Assembly: GCA_020854975.1 (NCBI GenBank)
Contig: JAHKLQ010000028.1
Coordinates: forward strand, 1-10,037
Direction: 5' to 3'
DNA from: Methanobacterium sp.
GTDB lineage: Archaea; Methanobacteriota; Methanobacteria; Methanobacteriales; Methanobacteriaceae
DNA: 10,037 nucleotides
Part shown: positions 1 to 6,849 of the stretch, piece by piece
Numbering within the stretch: the first letter of the stretch is position 1
How the letters are laid out: every line of letters starts with the position of its first letter
The notes under the pieces: generated by a model
What the model saw: only the letters and a program-made list of their open reading frames with translations
Databases searched by the model: none
Told to the model about the DNA's origin: nothing
Position numbers and translations under genes: made by a program

Positions 1-422
1 ACTTCAAATCCCAGGTCAATGACCTCTCGCATGTACTCTTCAGGATCTTGGTGCCATAACGGTGCATGAGACTCCAATCCTACCTCCTGACAAAGGTTAT
101 CAATACGTGATTTCTGGTACTCTGAGGCAAGGGCTCCTGTGAAAATAGCATCAACACCCCTCTCTTTAAGTTCTAATAGGGCATTTTTGAGGTCTTTTAA
201 TTCTTCTTCCTTCTCACCAGGGGTTTTTGCCTCGATAAGAGGTATTTCCATGGCTTGGGAAATGAGTTGGGTGAGATGGATATTGGGAACATGGAACATG
301 TAGGAATGTGGATTCTCAGAATGCATGGACAAAAGATATTTAACTTCCCATCCACTTTCCATAGCTTTATATGCAGCCATGGTACTGTCTTTACCACCTG
401 AAAATAATACTGCTGCTTTCAT
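1..422 (-). CDS. dph6: Diphthine--ammonia ligase (MJ0570/Dph6 ATP-PPase family), 3' end outside window
   Basis: The protein starts MKAAVLFSGGKDSTMAAYKA, with the PP-loop SGGKDS at residues 8-13 that binds ATP pyrophosphate. Further on it has TGALASEYQKSRI (about 95-107) and LWHQDPEEYM (about 122-131), both typical of the archaeal MJ0570 family, whose eukaryotic relative Dph6 amidates diphthine on translation elongation factor 2 in the last step of diphthamide synthesis. It should be a soluble cytoplasmic enzyme. About 140 residues are visible; family members are usually 220-240, so roughly the last third lies beyond the left edge. The ATG at 422 is the natural start: it sits directly before the PP-loop strand and is preceded by the weak Shine-Dalgarno-like GGAATGAT and, further up, a TATA box. 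Family membership is very clear. The exact substrate is known only by homology. Confidence 0.93.
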   Translation of the reverse strand, partial: MKAAVLFSGGKDSTMAAYKAMESGWEVKYLLSMHSENPHSYMFHVPNIHLTQLISQAMEIPLIEAKTPGEKEEELKDLKNALLELKERGVDAIFTGALASEYQKSRIDNLCQEVGLESHAPLWHQDPEEYMREVIDLGFE

Positions 423-461
423 ATTATCATTCCATTAATCTTTACTAATTAAATCCTTAAC

Positions 462-470
462 AAATATAAA
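462..470 (-). promoter_or_regulatory. TATA box of the dph6-like gene
   Basis: Read on the minus strand this is TTTATATTT, a good archaeal TATA box. Transcription would begin about 25 bases downstream, near position 440. That leaves a leader of roughly 18 bases containing GGAATGAT just before the ATG at 422. The call rests on position and composition only, in an AT-rich background. Confidence 0.45.
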
Positions 471-561
471 TTCACTAAAAAATCTTATTCAATTTACCAA
501 AAATTTTATAATCCTCAGATTTACCCATAAATGAATAGTTAACGTAAATGATACATAGAAG

Positions 562-586
562 GGTATAGGGGAATAACCCCCTAACC
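562..586. repeat. GC-rich hairpin between two minus-strand genes
   Basis: TAGGGG (566-571) and CCCCTA (578-583) form a perfect 6-bp stem around a 6-base loop. With one bulged A at 565 the stem extends by GGT (562-564) against ACC (584-586). It lies about 40 bases past the stop of the membrane-protein gene ending at 624 and before the dph6 promoter. It stands out because the surrounding DNA is very AT-rich. No T-run follows it on either strand, so it is not a classical intrinsic terminator. It may mark the 3' end of the upstream transcript or protect it. Confidence 0.4.
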
Positions 587-623
587 TGAAAAGCATTAGA
601 TTACTAATTATCTCTTATGAAGA

Positions 624-1421
624 TTATTTTTTACGTAATCTGTCTTTAAGACCTGTGAAAGCCCTCATAATGGTGTCAATGAACATTCCAGCCAGACCTA
701 CAATGACACCAAGGAATCCGCAAAATAGAATGATGTTATTTTTTTCAGGTAAACTGTTTTTAAGAGCTTGGATTTCAGCTTCTACTGGACCACTGATCTC
801 AGTTACCACCACTTCACCTTGAGGCAGGTCCTCAACTACTTCATCGACTTTGGATGCATCTACAATAAGTTTAACTTGTACTATACTGTATCGGATGTCT
901 ATGCCACTGACTAACAGCATCCAGCTATCCAATTTCTTGATCACATCGGTGGGATCGCTTCCTGGTTTAACCTCAACCATCATGGTATCACTGGACACCA
1001 CCCTCCCAGAAGTAATGTTACTATTAGCATTGGTAATCCTTGACTCTAAACTACTCTTCCAAGCATCACTTATGGAAGTTGTTTTTATGGTTATTTCTCC
1101 AGTTTCAACACTTTGAACTCCATCGATTTCCTTAATTTTGGCTATGGCTTGGTTGACATCACTGTCTGTGGAAATGTTTATGGTGATAATTTCTGGTTGG
1201 TCAGTGGTGGTCATGTAAAGACTTCGGGCCATACTGGGCAGATCATCATAAACTGGAGCTATGAAAAAAGCTCCCCCAATTAAGCCCACCACAAAACCTA
1301 AACCAATCACAAATAAAAAGTTTTTTTTACCAATAAGTGGTGTAAGAAGCGCTGTGGAAAATATAAAAGCCATAAGCAGGAAAAAAAGGACGATCATTAT
1401 TATTACGAATAGTGGTTCCAT
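624..1421 (-). CDS. Three-span membrane protein with large extracytoplasmic alpha/beta domain, unknown function
   Basis: This 265-residue protein has two hydrophobic segments near the N-terminus (about 3-28 and 34-55), a polar region (about 56-225) and a third membrane span (about 229-251), then a basic tail ending LRKK that should lie in the cytoplasm. By the positive-inside rule the central region is outside. It reads as two or more strand-helix-strand units: ITINIST, a helix around VNQAIAKIKEI, then ITIKTT; and MMVEVK, a helix around DVIKKLDSW, then VQVKLIVDA. That pattern suggests ferredoxin-like folds, as in external domains of some transporters and of FtsX, but I cannot assign a family. 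Minus-strand GAGATGA, 4 bases before the ATG, is a reasonable ribosome site. The 95-base gap to the PepSY gene holds a TATA-like stretch, so the gene may be transcribed alone. Confidence 0.85.
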   Translation of the reverse strand: MEPLFVIIMIVLFFLLMAFIFSTALLTPLIGKKNFLFVIGLGFVVGLIGGAFFIAPVYDDLPSMARSLYMTTTDQPEIITINISTDSDVNQAIAKIKEIDGVQSVETGEITIKTTSISDAWKSSLESRITNANSNITSGRVVSSDTMMVEVKPGSDPTDVIKKLDSWMLLVSGIDIRYSIVQVKLIVDASKVDEVVEDLPQGEVVVTEISGPVEAEIQALKNSLPEKNNIILFCGFLGVIVGLAGMFIDTIMRAFTGLKDRLRKK

Positions 1422-1483
1422 GATTTCATCTCTGATTTGGTCATCGGTATTCTATAGGCAGTAACAATAAGATAGAATTAATT

Positions 1484-1500
1484 CATTTATATATTTATAT
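1484..1500 (-). promoter_or_regulatory. TATA-like promoter for the 624-1421 gene
   Basis: The minus strand reads ATATAAATATATAAATG here, which contains overlapping TATA boxes. A start about 25 bases downstream falls near 1460-1465 and gives a leader of about 40 bases with GAGATGA close to the ATG at 1421. The spacing is plausible. Base composition is AT-rich, so chance occurrence cannot be excluded. Confidence 0.35.
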
Positions 1501-1516
1501 TTTTGATCACCGTACA

Positions 1517-1945
1517 TCAAGTTTCATTCACTATTTTCCCGGTGTTCACATCGACGTATACAGTTTTTGAAGGTTGCCCAAATTTAGAAATAGGGACTAT
1601 CCAGACAGCAATGGTGGTTTGGTTAATAACAATTGTCCCCTGCATTGGTTCCCCCGCAGTATAACCTGGATTACCACCTAATGCTATGTTTTTGGCCTGT
1701 TCTGCGGTGATCAGGAATGAGTTATTTCCACTATTACTTGTGGAATTTGTTGTATTAGTGGAATTATCAGAAACTGGTGCTGGGCTTACAGGTGTAGATG
1801 CAGGAGGTGTGTAAGAATCATTGGCACTTGTCACATTTGCCTCGGACCGGAAAGGGTTATAGGCATATACAACCAGGATAAAAACCACCACAGCCACTAC
1901 AATCAATACTTTTTTCTCCCAACCTTCACCTAGATCTATGTCCAT
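1517..1945 (-). CDS. Membrane-anchored PepSY-domain protein on a glycosylation-prone stalk
   Basis: The 142-residue product has a short cytoplasmic N-terminus (MDIDLGEGWEKK), one membrane span (about 12-30), a linker rich in Ser, Thr, Asn and Pro (about 34-76) and a C-terminal domain (about 77-142). That domain begins ITAEQAKNIALGG and ends TVYVDVNTGKIVNET, the hallmark pattern of a PepSY repeat. The linker has many N-x-S/T sequons (NVT, NDS, NST, NTT), so it is probably an N-glycosylated external stalk. PepSY domains are known as protease-inhibitor or propeptide-like modules, and many free-standing ones have no defined partner. The gene follows the small prepilin gene by 41 bases on the same strand and may share its transcript. 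AAGGGTTAT before the ATG is a weak ribosome site. The domain call is by motif recognition; the role is not known. Confidence 0.82.
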   Translation of the reverse strand: MDIDLGEGWEKKVLIVVAVVVFILVVYAYNPFRSEANVTSANDSYTPPASTPVSPAPVSDNSTNTTNSTSNSGNNSFLITAEQAKNIALGGNPGYTAGEPMQGTIVINQTTIAVWIVPISKFGQPSKTVYVDVNTGKIVNET

Positions 1946-1986
1946 ATTATAACCCTTAGATAATATTTAATACAATATTTTTAATG

Positions 1987-2409
1987 CTATACTTCTTGGA
2001 AAGTTATTTTACCCTTATCGTTTTTTATAGTTATTATTTTATCGGTATCACTGCTCGTGCTGGTTTCAAAATTGGTGAGGTTTTTGGGTATCACATGAAT
2101 GCTAACTTTATTCCCGTTATAAATAACATCCACAGTATCACTAGTATCATTTACTTGGATAGTTGATTCTGGGGCAGTTATACCTGCTGTAATGGTGAAA
2201 TTAGCTGAATAACCACTTCCAGCTGTGTAAACTGCGTTTATAGCCCCTGACATTTTCTCACCTAAAACTCTGGCCTTTCCCAACTCTCCAGTGCTGGTCT
2301 GGTTTATTTCACCACTCATAAGGTTGAGCATGCCCACCATAACAACCAGTACTATAAGGGATATGAATAGTAATTCTGCACTTACCTGCCCTTGTTTATC
2401 AAGATCCAA
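1987..2409 (-). CDS. Small class III signal-peptide prepilin
   Basis: The N-terminus LDKQGQVSAELLFISLIVLV carries the archaeal class III (DUF361-type) prepilin motif Q-x-S-A-E followed by a hydrophobic helix. In methanogens such proteins are cleaved by the EppA peptidase just before the Gln, and the helix packs into a filament core. The rest is about 100 polar residues, mostly beta-like, with sequons such as NQT, NFT, NDT and NLT, so a glycosylated external domain is expected. I place the start at TTG (2409) because AGGTGA (2420-2415) lies 5 bases before it. The longer GTG start at 2418 lies inside that ribosome site and would add three residues (140 versus 143 aa). The gene is last in a tight row of four and begins 20 bases after its neighbour. 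It could be a minor or a structural pilin. Confidence 0.88.
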   Translation of the reverse strand: MDLDKQGQVSAELLFISLIVLVVMVGMLNLMSGEINQTSTGELGKARVLGEKMSGAINAVYTAGSGYSANFTITAGITAPESTIQVNDTSDTVDVIYNGNKVSIHVIPKNLTNFETSTSSDTDKIITIKNDKGKITFQEV

Positions 2410-2429
2410 CTCGTTCACCTAATTAAATT

Positions 2430-3494
2430 TCATATATCATAATTACTCAAAAGTGAAAAATAATTTTTGTAAGTTTGGGAAAGATAGAATGGTTTACCTG
2501 TGGGATCATTAAAGGGTACTGATCCATTTATAGTTATCCCAGAACCCGTAACCCCTGCAAAATATTCATGATCTATGGCAGAGATTGTTTGACCGTTATA
2601 TACATCACTTAGGGGGTTACCTATAATAAATGTACTCATACGGGTTTCATTATTCTCTTCACTGATTTGTTCTCCCTGTAATCTTTCAAAGAAGTTGAGT
2701 CCATTTGGATCTGGGAAATATTGTGGTAAAAGCGATTGATTTTGAGGGTTGTCAGTTCCGTTTAAACAATCAAAAAGATATTGTATTTCCGCAGCGGTAA
2801 CATTATCATCAAAATTATAATCTACATTACCCAAATAATTTTTTTCATAATGAGGATACTCATAAATAACATCCCTCTTCCTGAAGCTAGTTTTTAGCCA
2901 AATGTAAGGATCTTCAACACCAATTATAGGAGCATATCCTCTTATTTCAGGTAAAGTTCCCTCGTAAACCTGGCCTTCTTGTACAACTTTTATAGGTACA
3001 CCAGACTTAACCACCACATAAAAACCAAATGGATTACCATTACCATAAGGATCAACCTGTGTAACTTCCACATCATCGATAGTAAATGTATCCTCAAATG
3101 TGGTGTTAGTGGTATTGGTTGGTATTAAAACATTGTTGATGTAAATCTCTCTACCTGTTTCCCTTGATAGTTTGCTGCAGGCATCAATGACATGGGCGTT
3201 TAGTTGATCAGTTACTATCTGCCTAACATAATATTTACTATCATCCATAAAAGCCTGGTCATCAATAACTTTTCGACTAGCATTATAGGCAGCATATCTT
3301 CCAGAATCACCAGCACCATTTTTTATAGCAGAATAAATGGATGAAACAGTACCTCCAGTAACATCACTGCCAATAGTGATGGTAGAATACTGGTTTATTT
3401 CGTTCACAATATTTCCAAAGGCTACAGCAAATATTATTACAGGTATCAAAAGTAAAAATGCCATTGGAGTAATTGTATAACCCTTCTCATCCAT
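2430..3494 (-). CDS. Pilin-like surface protein with an EF-hand-type loop
   Basis: The product is 354 residues from the ATG at 3494. Its N-terminus MDEKGYTITPMAFLLLIPVI has the charged stretch, Gly and hydrophobic helix of a prepilin but not the S-A-E motif. It closely parallels [13 protein letters not shown] of the gene before it, which is why I prefer this start. An in-frame ATG at 3518 adds 8 residues but overlaps the upstream gene's end and lacks a ribosome site, while AGGAT lies 8 bases before 3494. A helix-rich region follows (about 40-110), then a beta-rich external part with several sequons. At residues 225-236 lies D-Y-N-F-D-D-N-V-T-A-A-E, a canonical EF-hand or dockerin-type calcium loop, followed by a helix. 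There are few cysteines. The family is not known to me. It sits 11 bases after the 701-residue gene, clearly in the same operon. Confidence 0.8.
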   Translation of the reverse strand: MDEKGYTITPMAFLLLIPVIIFAVAFGNIVNEINQYSTITIGSDVTGGTVSSIYSAIKNGAGDSGRYAAYNASRKVIDDQAFMDDSKYYVRQIVTDQLNAHVIDACSKLSRETGREIYINNVLIPTNTTNTTFEDTFTIDDVEVTQVDPYGNGNPFGFYVVVKSGVPIKVVQEGQVYEGTLPEIRGYAPIIGVEDPYIWLKTSFRKRDVIYEYPHYEKNYLGNVDYNFDDNVTAAEIQYLFDCLNGTDNPQNQSLLPQYFPDPNGLNFFERLQGEQISEENNETRMSTFIIGNPLSDVYNGQTISAIDHEYFAGVTGSGITINGSVPFNDPTGKPFYLSQTYKNYFSLLSNYDI

Positions 3495-3505
3495 TTTATC
3501 ATATC

Positions 3506-5611
3506 CTATTGTTTCCATAATTCTAATCTGACCGTGACCGAGTTGGGAGTGTTACCCGCAAACAAAGCAGAAGTATGTATATCAGTAGCATTAGGATATT
3601 TTTGAAGCAGTTGAGCTGTAGCATTTTCCATGGCTTCATCAGGAGTACTTCCCATACCCGCAGACCACTCATTCTGAATTTGAGGATTGATCACTGCAAC
3701 CCTAGTACCTGAAAATATAGAAGCAGTACCTGTACTCAACGTCTGGTAGTCACCAGATTCCCATGCTTTATCCGGTCCGGTAACAGTAATTCTTAAAGGA
3801 TAATTTCCAGGTATGAGATAATAATCATTTTCTGTAGAATTTGATGTGGTTATTCTGTGAAATCCTTTTTTAGCATCCAGAGAAGCTAAGTCCAGAGAGA
3901 ACGGTACTACTGAACCTTCATATAACACCTGATTGTTACCATAGTCTATTCTGATGTTTCGAGTGTTTAATCCGACTCCTAAAAAGAGTATTGCCTTCTG
4001 ACTGTCCTCAGTTAAGGTAAAAGCTTTTGTTTGACGTTCAGTTTGACTATTATCCTGATGACTGTCAAATGGATAAGTATCCCATTTGATCTTGTATTCA
4101 CTGGTGGAAAGCATAGTGTAACAATCCTGCAGACCAACCAAATCATAATCTGAGGAAGGTACATTGTCCCAGGTCGTTATTCTAACCTTGTTATGTGCCC
4201 CTTGCTTTAATTCATCACCTATATAAATTGTTCCTGGAAGATTACCATAACCATCAGCTCGTTCACTGTAGTCGTTTCCATCCACATCAAAGGAACAGAA
4301 TACAGTTCGCCAAGTGTTGGATTGATCATCCCACACTTCTACCAAAGTATTATCTACTGCTCCCCAACTGTTTACAACTACATAAGCATCTAAAATGTTA
4401 CTGGTGGATGGTACATTAATATCCTGGACAACACATACTGCAGATCCATCTTCACCATTCACACCTGTAATGACAAATGGGAGGCCATCTGAATAACTAT
4501 GATCATGACCTCTCATATCATCCCAATCAATTTCTCTCAAATAATCAAGATTAGTCACCTGACCAGTTTCAAGGTCGTATATACGACCATAACCCTCACC
4601 ATCCCCTAGGTCAGTTAATCTATCTACAGCTAAACCAGCAGCATTCTGGAAGGGAATTTTGTTTGTGCTCACATTAACCGGAACCGTGATATTAGTGGTA
4701 TAAGTAGAAAGAATAGAAAACCAGGGCATGTTGTAATCATGATAACTATCTGTGATGAAATTAACATAAAAATTGTTTAAACCATCATGTAGTAAATTTG
4801 TGGGTATATTTCCCTGATAATTGTACATACGTTCCCTTGAATTCACCCGTTTATTAAGAAATGTAAACTGGTTTGAATTCACTACAATTGGAGAATATCC
4901 ATTAATTACAGTGTTAGTCCCAAATGAAGCTTCTGGTACCCACCAATAGTCAAAACGAGTACTTGAAGAACCTTGCAAATATGTAGCTTCCCTTATAATA
5001 GCCCCTTCAGGTATTGAAAAATCAATTGCTTGAGCTGTACTTCCTCTACCCCAATATGAATAATCCCTTAAATTACCACTTCTACTCCATGGAGAAAAAT
5101 TGGTGAGCCAGTTGTGGAATATCCAAGAGGTAGTTGTGAGATTAATTTCCTGATTGGTAAATTCAACAGGCTCCGATTTAAACCATGCACGTCCCCAATA
5201 TCCTTCTTCCGGTCCAGAAATAACTCTTACTCTCGTTACAACATCTTTACTGTATAAGTAACTTGTGTTAGTGCTTGTATTTCTTTCCACAGAGACTGGT
5301 GTTCCTGGATCGATAGTTAACTTATATCCAATTCCATTAGGTATCAGAGTTTCTATAGATTGGGTTAAGATCTCCTCAGACGCTTCAGTGGCATTAGATG
5401 AGTTACTAATAGCAGTAACAGAAGCATAATCAAGAGTGCCATCTTCTTCCATAACCTGTAATGCACTATCAGCCAGAGCCTCAAGATGCTGGTGATCCTG
5501 ACCCATATACATGGGGAGCATGGTATAACTTACCACAGTTACAGTAAATACAATTACAACTACCAAAGCAAGAGTAGTATCCGCAGTAAATATAAAACCT
5601 TTTTCATCCAT
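3506..5611 (-). CDS. Large pilin-like surface protein, candidate filament tip or adhesin
   Basis: This is the largest protein here, 701 residues. It begins [20 protein letters not shown], a short charged segment, Gly and one hydrophobic helix (about 12-31), so it should be anchored or assembled through its N-terminus with everything else outside. Residues 40-100 look like the pilin helix and first strand, with [12 protein letters not shown] (89-100) resembling a segment common in archaeal pilin-like proteins. The remainder is beta-rich and aromatic-rich, probably two or more beta-sandwich domains (about 150-310, 385-500 and 505-625), with many sequons and only three Cys (393, 439, 497). A final domain runs to [10 protein letters not shown]. 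It begins 5 bases after the upstream gene; its GTGAT ribosome site overlaps that gene's stop. The size and the lack of the canonical pilin Glu recall large tip pseudopilins, an inference from design and not from homology. Confidence 0.82.
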   Translation of the reverse strand: MDEKGFIFTADTTLALVVVIVFTVTVVSYTMLPMYMGQDHQHLEALADSALQVMEEDGTLDYASVTAISNSSNATEASEEILTQSIETLIPNGIGYKLTIDPGTPVSVERNTSTNTSYLYSKDVVTRVRVISGPEEGYWGRAWFKSEPVEFTNQEINLTTTSWIFHNWLTNFSPWSRSGNLRDYSYWGRGSTAQAIDFSIPEGAIIREATYLQGSSSTRFDYWWVPEASFGTNTVINGYSPIVVNSNQFTFLNKRVNSRERMYNYQGNIPTNLLHDGLNNFYVNFITDSYHDYNMPWFSILSTYTTNITVPVNVSTNKIPFQNAAGLAVDRLTDLGDGEGYGRIYDLETGQVTNLDYLREIDWDDMRGHDHSYSDGLPFVITGVNGEDGSAVCVVQDINVPSTSNILDAYVVVNSWGAVDNTLVEVWDDQSNTWRTVFCSFDVDGNDYSERADGYGNLPGTIYIGDELKQGAHNKVRITTWDNVPSSDYDLVGLQDCYTMLSTSEYKIKWDTYPFDSHQDNSQTERQTKAFTLTEDSQKAILFLGVGLNTRNIRIDYGNNQVLYEGSVVPFSLDLASLDAKKGFHRITTSNSTENDYYLIPGNYPLRITVTGPDKAWESGDYQTLSTGTASIFSGTRVAVINPQIQNEWSAGMGSTPDEAMENATAQLLQKYPNATDIHTSALFAGNTPNSVTVRLELWKQ

Positions 5612-5616
5612 TTATA

Positions 5617-6558
5617 TCACTTCGTCCATGCATAAAACTGGAATAGGTAACTTTTGGGTAATACATCACCAGATTCTATATCATCAGGCGAAGTACCTTT
5701 GGGAACTTGAACCACATAAGCATCCATTCTAGCATTAGGATTACTGGCAACTTTCTTTAATGTTAAATAATTATCTTCAGGATTTATCCCATCTTTTAAA
5801 TAATCTTCAGGTATGATCATAGTCCAATTTGAATACTTATCATGCCCTTTAAAATCATTTTCACTCATTACTTCATATTGATTTATCCAAACAGATGTGG
5901 ATGTTACCCCTCTATTAAAAATAAGAATATAATAGTCATATATCTCCAGATCATATTGGCTGGTGGGGAAAGGTTTATCAGCTTCATAGTCTTTTGGTCT
6001 TCCATAATCATGCCCAGCATTTTTAATTGAGGAAACTACTTCACCACTAAATTCAGTGTATAAAACATTTCTTTCTATTTTTACAACATCTTTAGCACTT
6101 TCTTTGGAGGTTCCAGTGCTGCTAAGGTTCCATATGATCTCATCCGAGTTAATAGGGGTGAGAACAATATAAAAACCATACTGATCACCAATTATGTTTT
6201 GTATGGCTTGCTCCCCTAAAGAACTTTTCAACAAAGCCATCTTTTTAGTGGATAACGTATATTCTATTGGTTTTTCATTGGTAGGATCATACTGAGCAAG
6301 ACCCACAACATTTACTTGTGAAGGATTGGTTTCCCAGTTATAGGGATCACCTGAAGTTTTCAAAAGAGTGTTAGTAGTATCGGCAGCAACACGCTCTAAT
6401 GAACTTCTATAAATAGTATCCTGTGTTTCATACATGATATTGCCCATATTGGCAGCTACCAAACCTAAAACAAGTGTCAGTGGAATTAGAGCAAGTAATA
6501 AATCAAGAGATAATGCCACTCCCTTTGAATCATCATTGAAAATTTTCAGAGTCTCCAT
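5617..6558 (-). CDS. Pilin-like surface protein, first gene of the operon
   Basis: The product is 313 residues from the ATG at 6558 (METLKIFNDDSKGVALSLDL). A TTG six bases upstream would add two residues. The signal-like segment has SKG, then VALSLD and a hydrophobic helix (about 19-38), again prepilin-like without S-A-E. After it come a helical stretch (about 45-68) and the segment TSGDPYNWETNPSQVNVVGLA (residues 68-88) with LS..K..LL shortly after. This G-x-P-x-N-W ... GLA ... LS..K pattern recurs, as I recall, in archaeal secreted pilin-like proteins. The C-terminal part is acidic and beta-rich, ending FQFYAWTK. It heads the minus-strand operon behind the divergent promoter region, and the next gene begins 5 bases after its stop. 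No strong Shine-Dalgarno precedes it. The function as a minor pilin is inferred. Confidence 0.8.
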   Translation of the reverse strand: METLKIFNDDSKGVALSLDLLLALIPLTLVLGLVAANMGNIMYETQDTIYRSSLERVAADTTNTLLKTSGDPYNWETNPSQVNVVGLAQYDPTNEKPIEYTLSTKKMALLKSSLGEQAIQNIIGDQYGFYIVLTPINSDEIIWNLSSTGTSKESAKDVVKIERNVLYTEFSGEVVSSIKNAGHDYGRPKDYEADKPFPTSQYDLEIYDYYILIFNRGVTSTSVWINQYEVMSENDFKGHDKYSNWTMIIPEDYLKDGINPEDNYLTLKKVASNPNARMDAYVVQVPKGTSPDDIESGDVLPKSYLFQFYAWTK

Positions 6559-6598
6559 CCCCAATTATTTTATCTTTATAATTATTATAAACCGTACT

Positions 6599-6607
6599 AA
6601 TATAAAT
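6599..6607 (-). promoter_or_regulatory. TATA box of the pilin-like operon
   Basis: The minus strand reads ATTTATATT. A start about 25 bases downstream, near 6577, would leave a leader of about 19 bases before the ATG at 6558. No clear BRE is visible next to it. This is the best-placed TATA candidate for the whole row of minus-strand genes. Confidence 0.45.
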
Positions 6608-6714
6608 AAAACATACTATTATTTATTTTATTTGATAATTTGTATTAATTTATGATTATTTTCCGGTATATAACTTTGGATGTGCTTTGGATATTACTTT
6701 AAGTTGATAAATTA

Positions 6715-6744
6715 GTATTAAAACATGTTTTGTCATTTTAATAC
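6715..6744. repeat. Nested palindromes, candidate operator
   Basis: GTATTAAAA (6715-6723) and TTTTAATAC (6736-6744) are a perfect 9-base inverted repeat with a 12-base spacer. Overlapping its left arm is AAAACATGTTTT (6720-6731), a perfect 12-base palindrome. The element lies in the middle of the divergent region, upstream of both TATA boxes, where a dimeric regulator could act on both operons. Confidence 0.5.
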
Positions 6745-6792
6745 AAATTCACACAAATAAATAAACTATAACACTTTTAAGGATATGAATAA

Positions 6793-6803
6793 CATATATA
6801 ATA
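6793..6803 (+). promoter_or_regulatory. TATA box of the plus-strand prepilin gene
   Basis: CATATATAATA is a TATA-type element. Transcription starting about 25 bases downstream, near 6822, gives a leader of about 28 bases to the ATG at 6850. A second TATA-like site, TTTTATAC at 6831-6838, would place the start near 6857-6860 and could give a leaderless message beginning at the second ATG (6859). Confidence 0.4.
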
Positions 6804-6849
6804 AAAGAGACAATATAAAAAATCAATTAATTTTATACATAAAAAGAAA

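Larger units (their letters stand above)
6559..6849. promoter_or_regulatory. Divergent promoter region between the pilin-like operon and the plus-strand prepilin
   Basis: This is the longest non-coding stretch in the window, 291 bases and very AT-rich. It holds a promoter for each direction plus central palindromes listed separately. The motif GTATTAA occurs at 6642-6648 and 6715-6721, and as its reverse complement at 6738-6744. TTTGTATTAA (6639-6648) and TTAATACAAA (6738-6747) form a 10-base inverted pair about 90 bases apart. The arrangement suggests joint control of both transcription units, although short AT-rich repeats arise easily by chance. I see no coding sequence or RNA gene in it. 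Confidence 0.6.

Noticed and set aside
197..397. 66-residue minus-strand reading frame inside the dph6-like gene
   Set aside because: It is out of frame with the clear ATP-pyrophosphatase reading (SGGKDS and TGALASEYQKSRI) that spans the same bases, and its protein has no recognisable features.
850..1464. Plus-strand reading frames at 850-1116 and 1261-1464
   Set aside because: They lie antisense to the membrane-protein gene 624-1421. Their hydrophobic and Lys-rich runs simply mirror its membrane spans and AT-rich codons. Neither has a good ribosome site or a family pattern.
1984..2166. 60-residue plus-strand reading frame opposite the small prepilin
   Set aside because: It is antisense to a gene with the canonical class III signal and has no independent support.
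4195..4419. 74-residue plus-strand reading frame, His- and Leu-rich
   Set aside because: It lies entirely inside the 701-residue gene on the other strand; its odd composition is what an antisense reading of that gene gives.
5842..6655. Plus-strand reading frames opposite the first operon gene (5842-6030 and 6434-6655)
   Set aside because: Both overlap the pilin-like gene antisense; the second also crosses its promoter. No ribosome site or family match.
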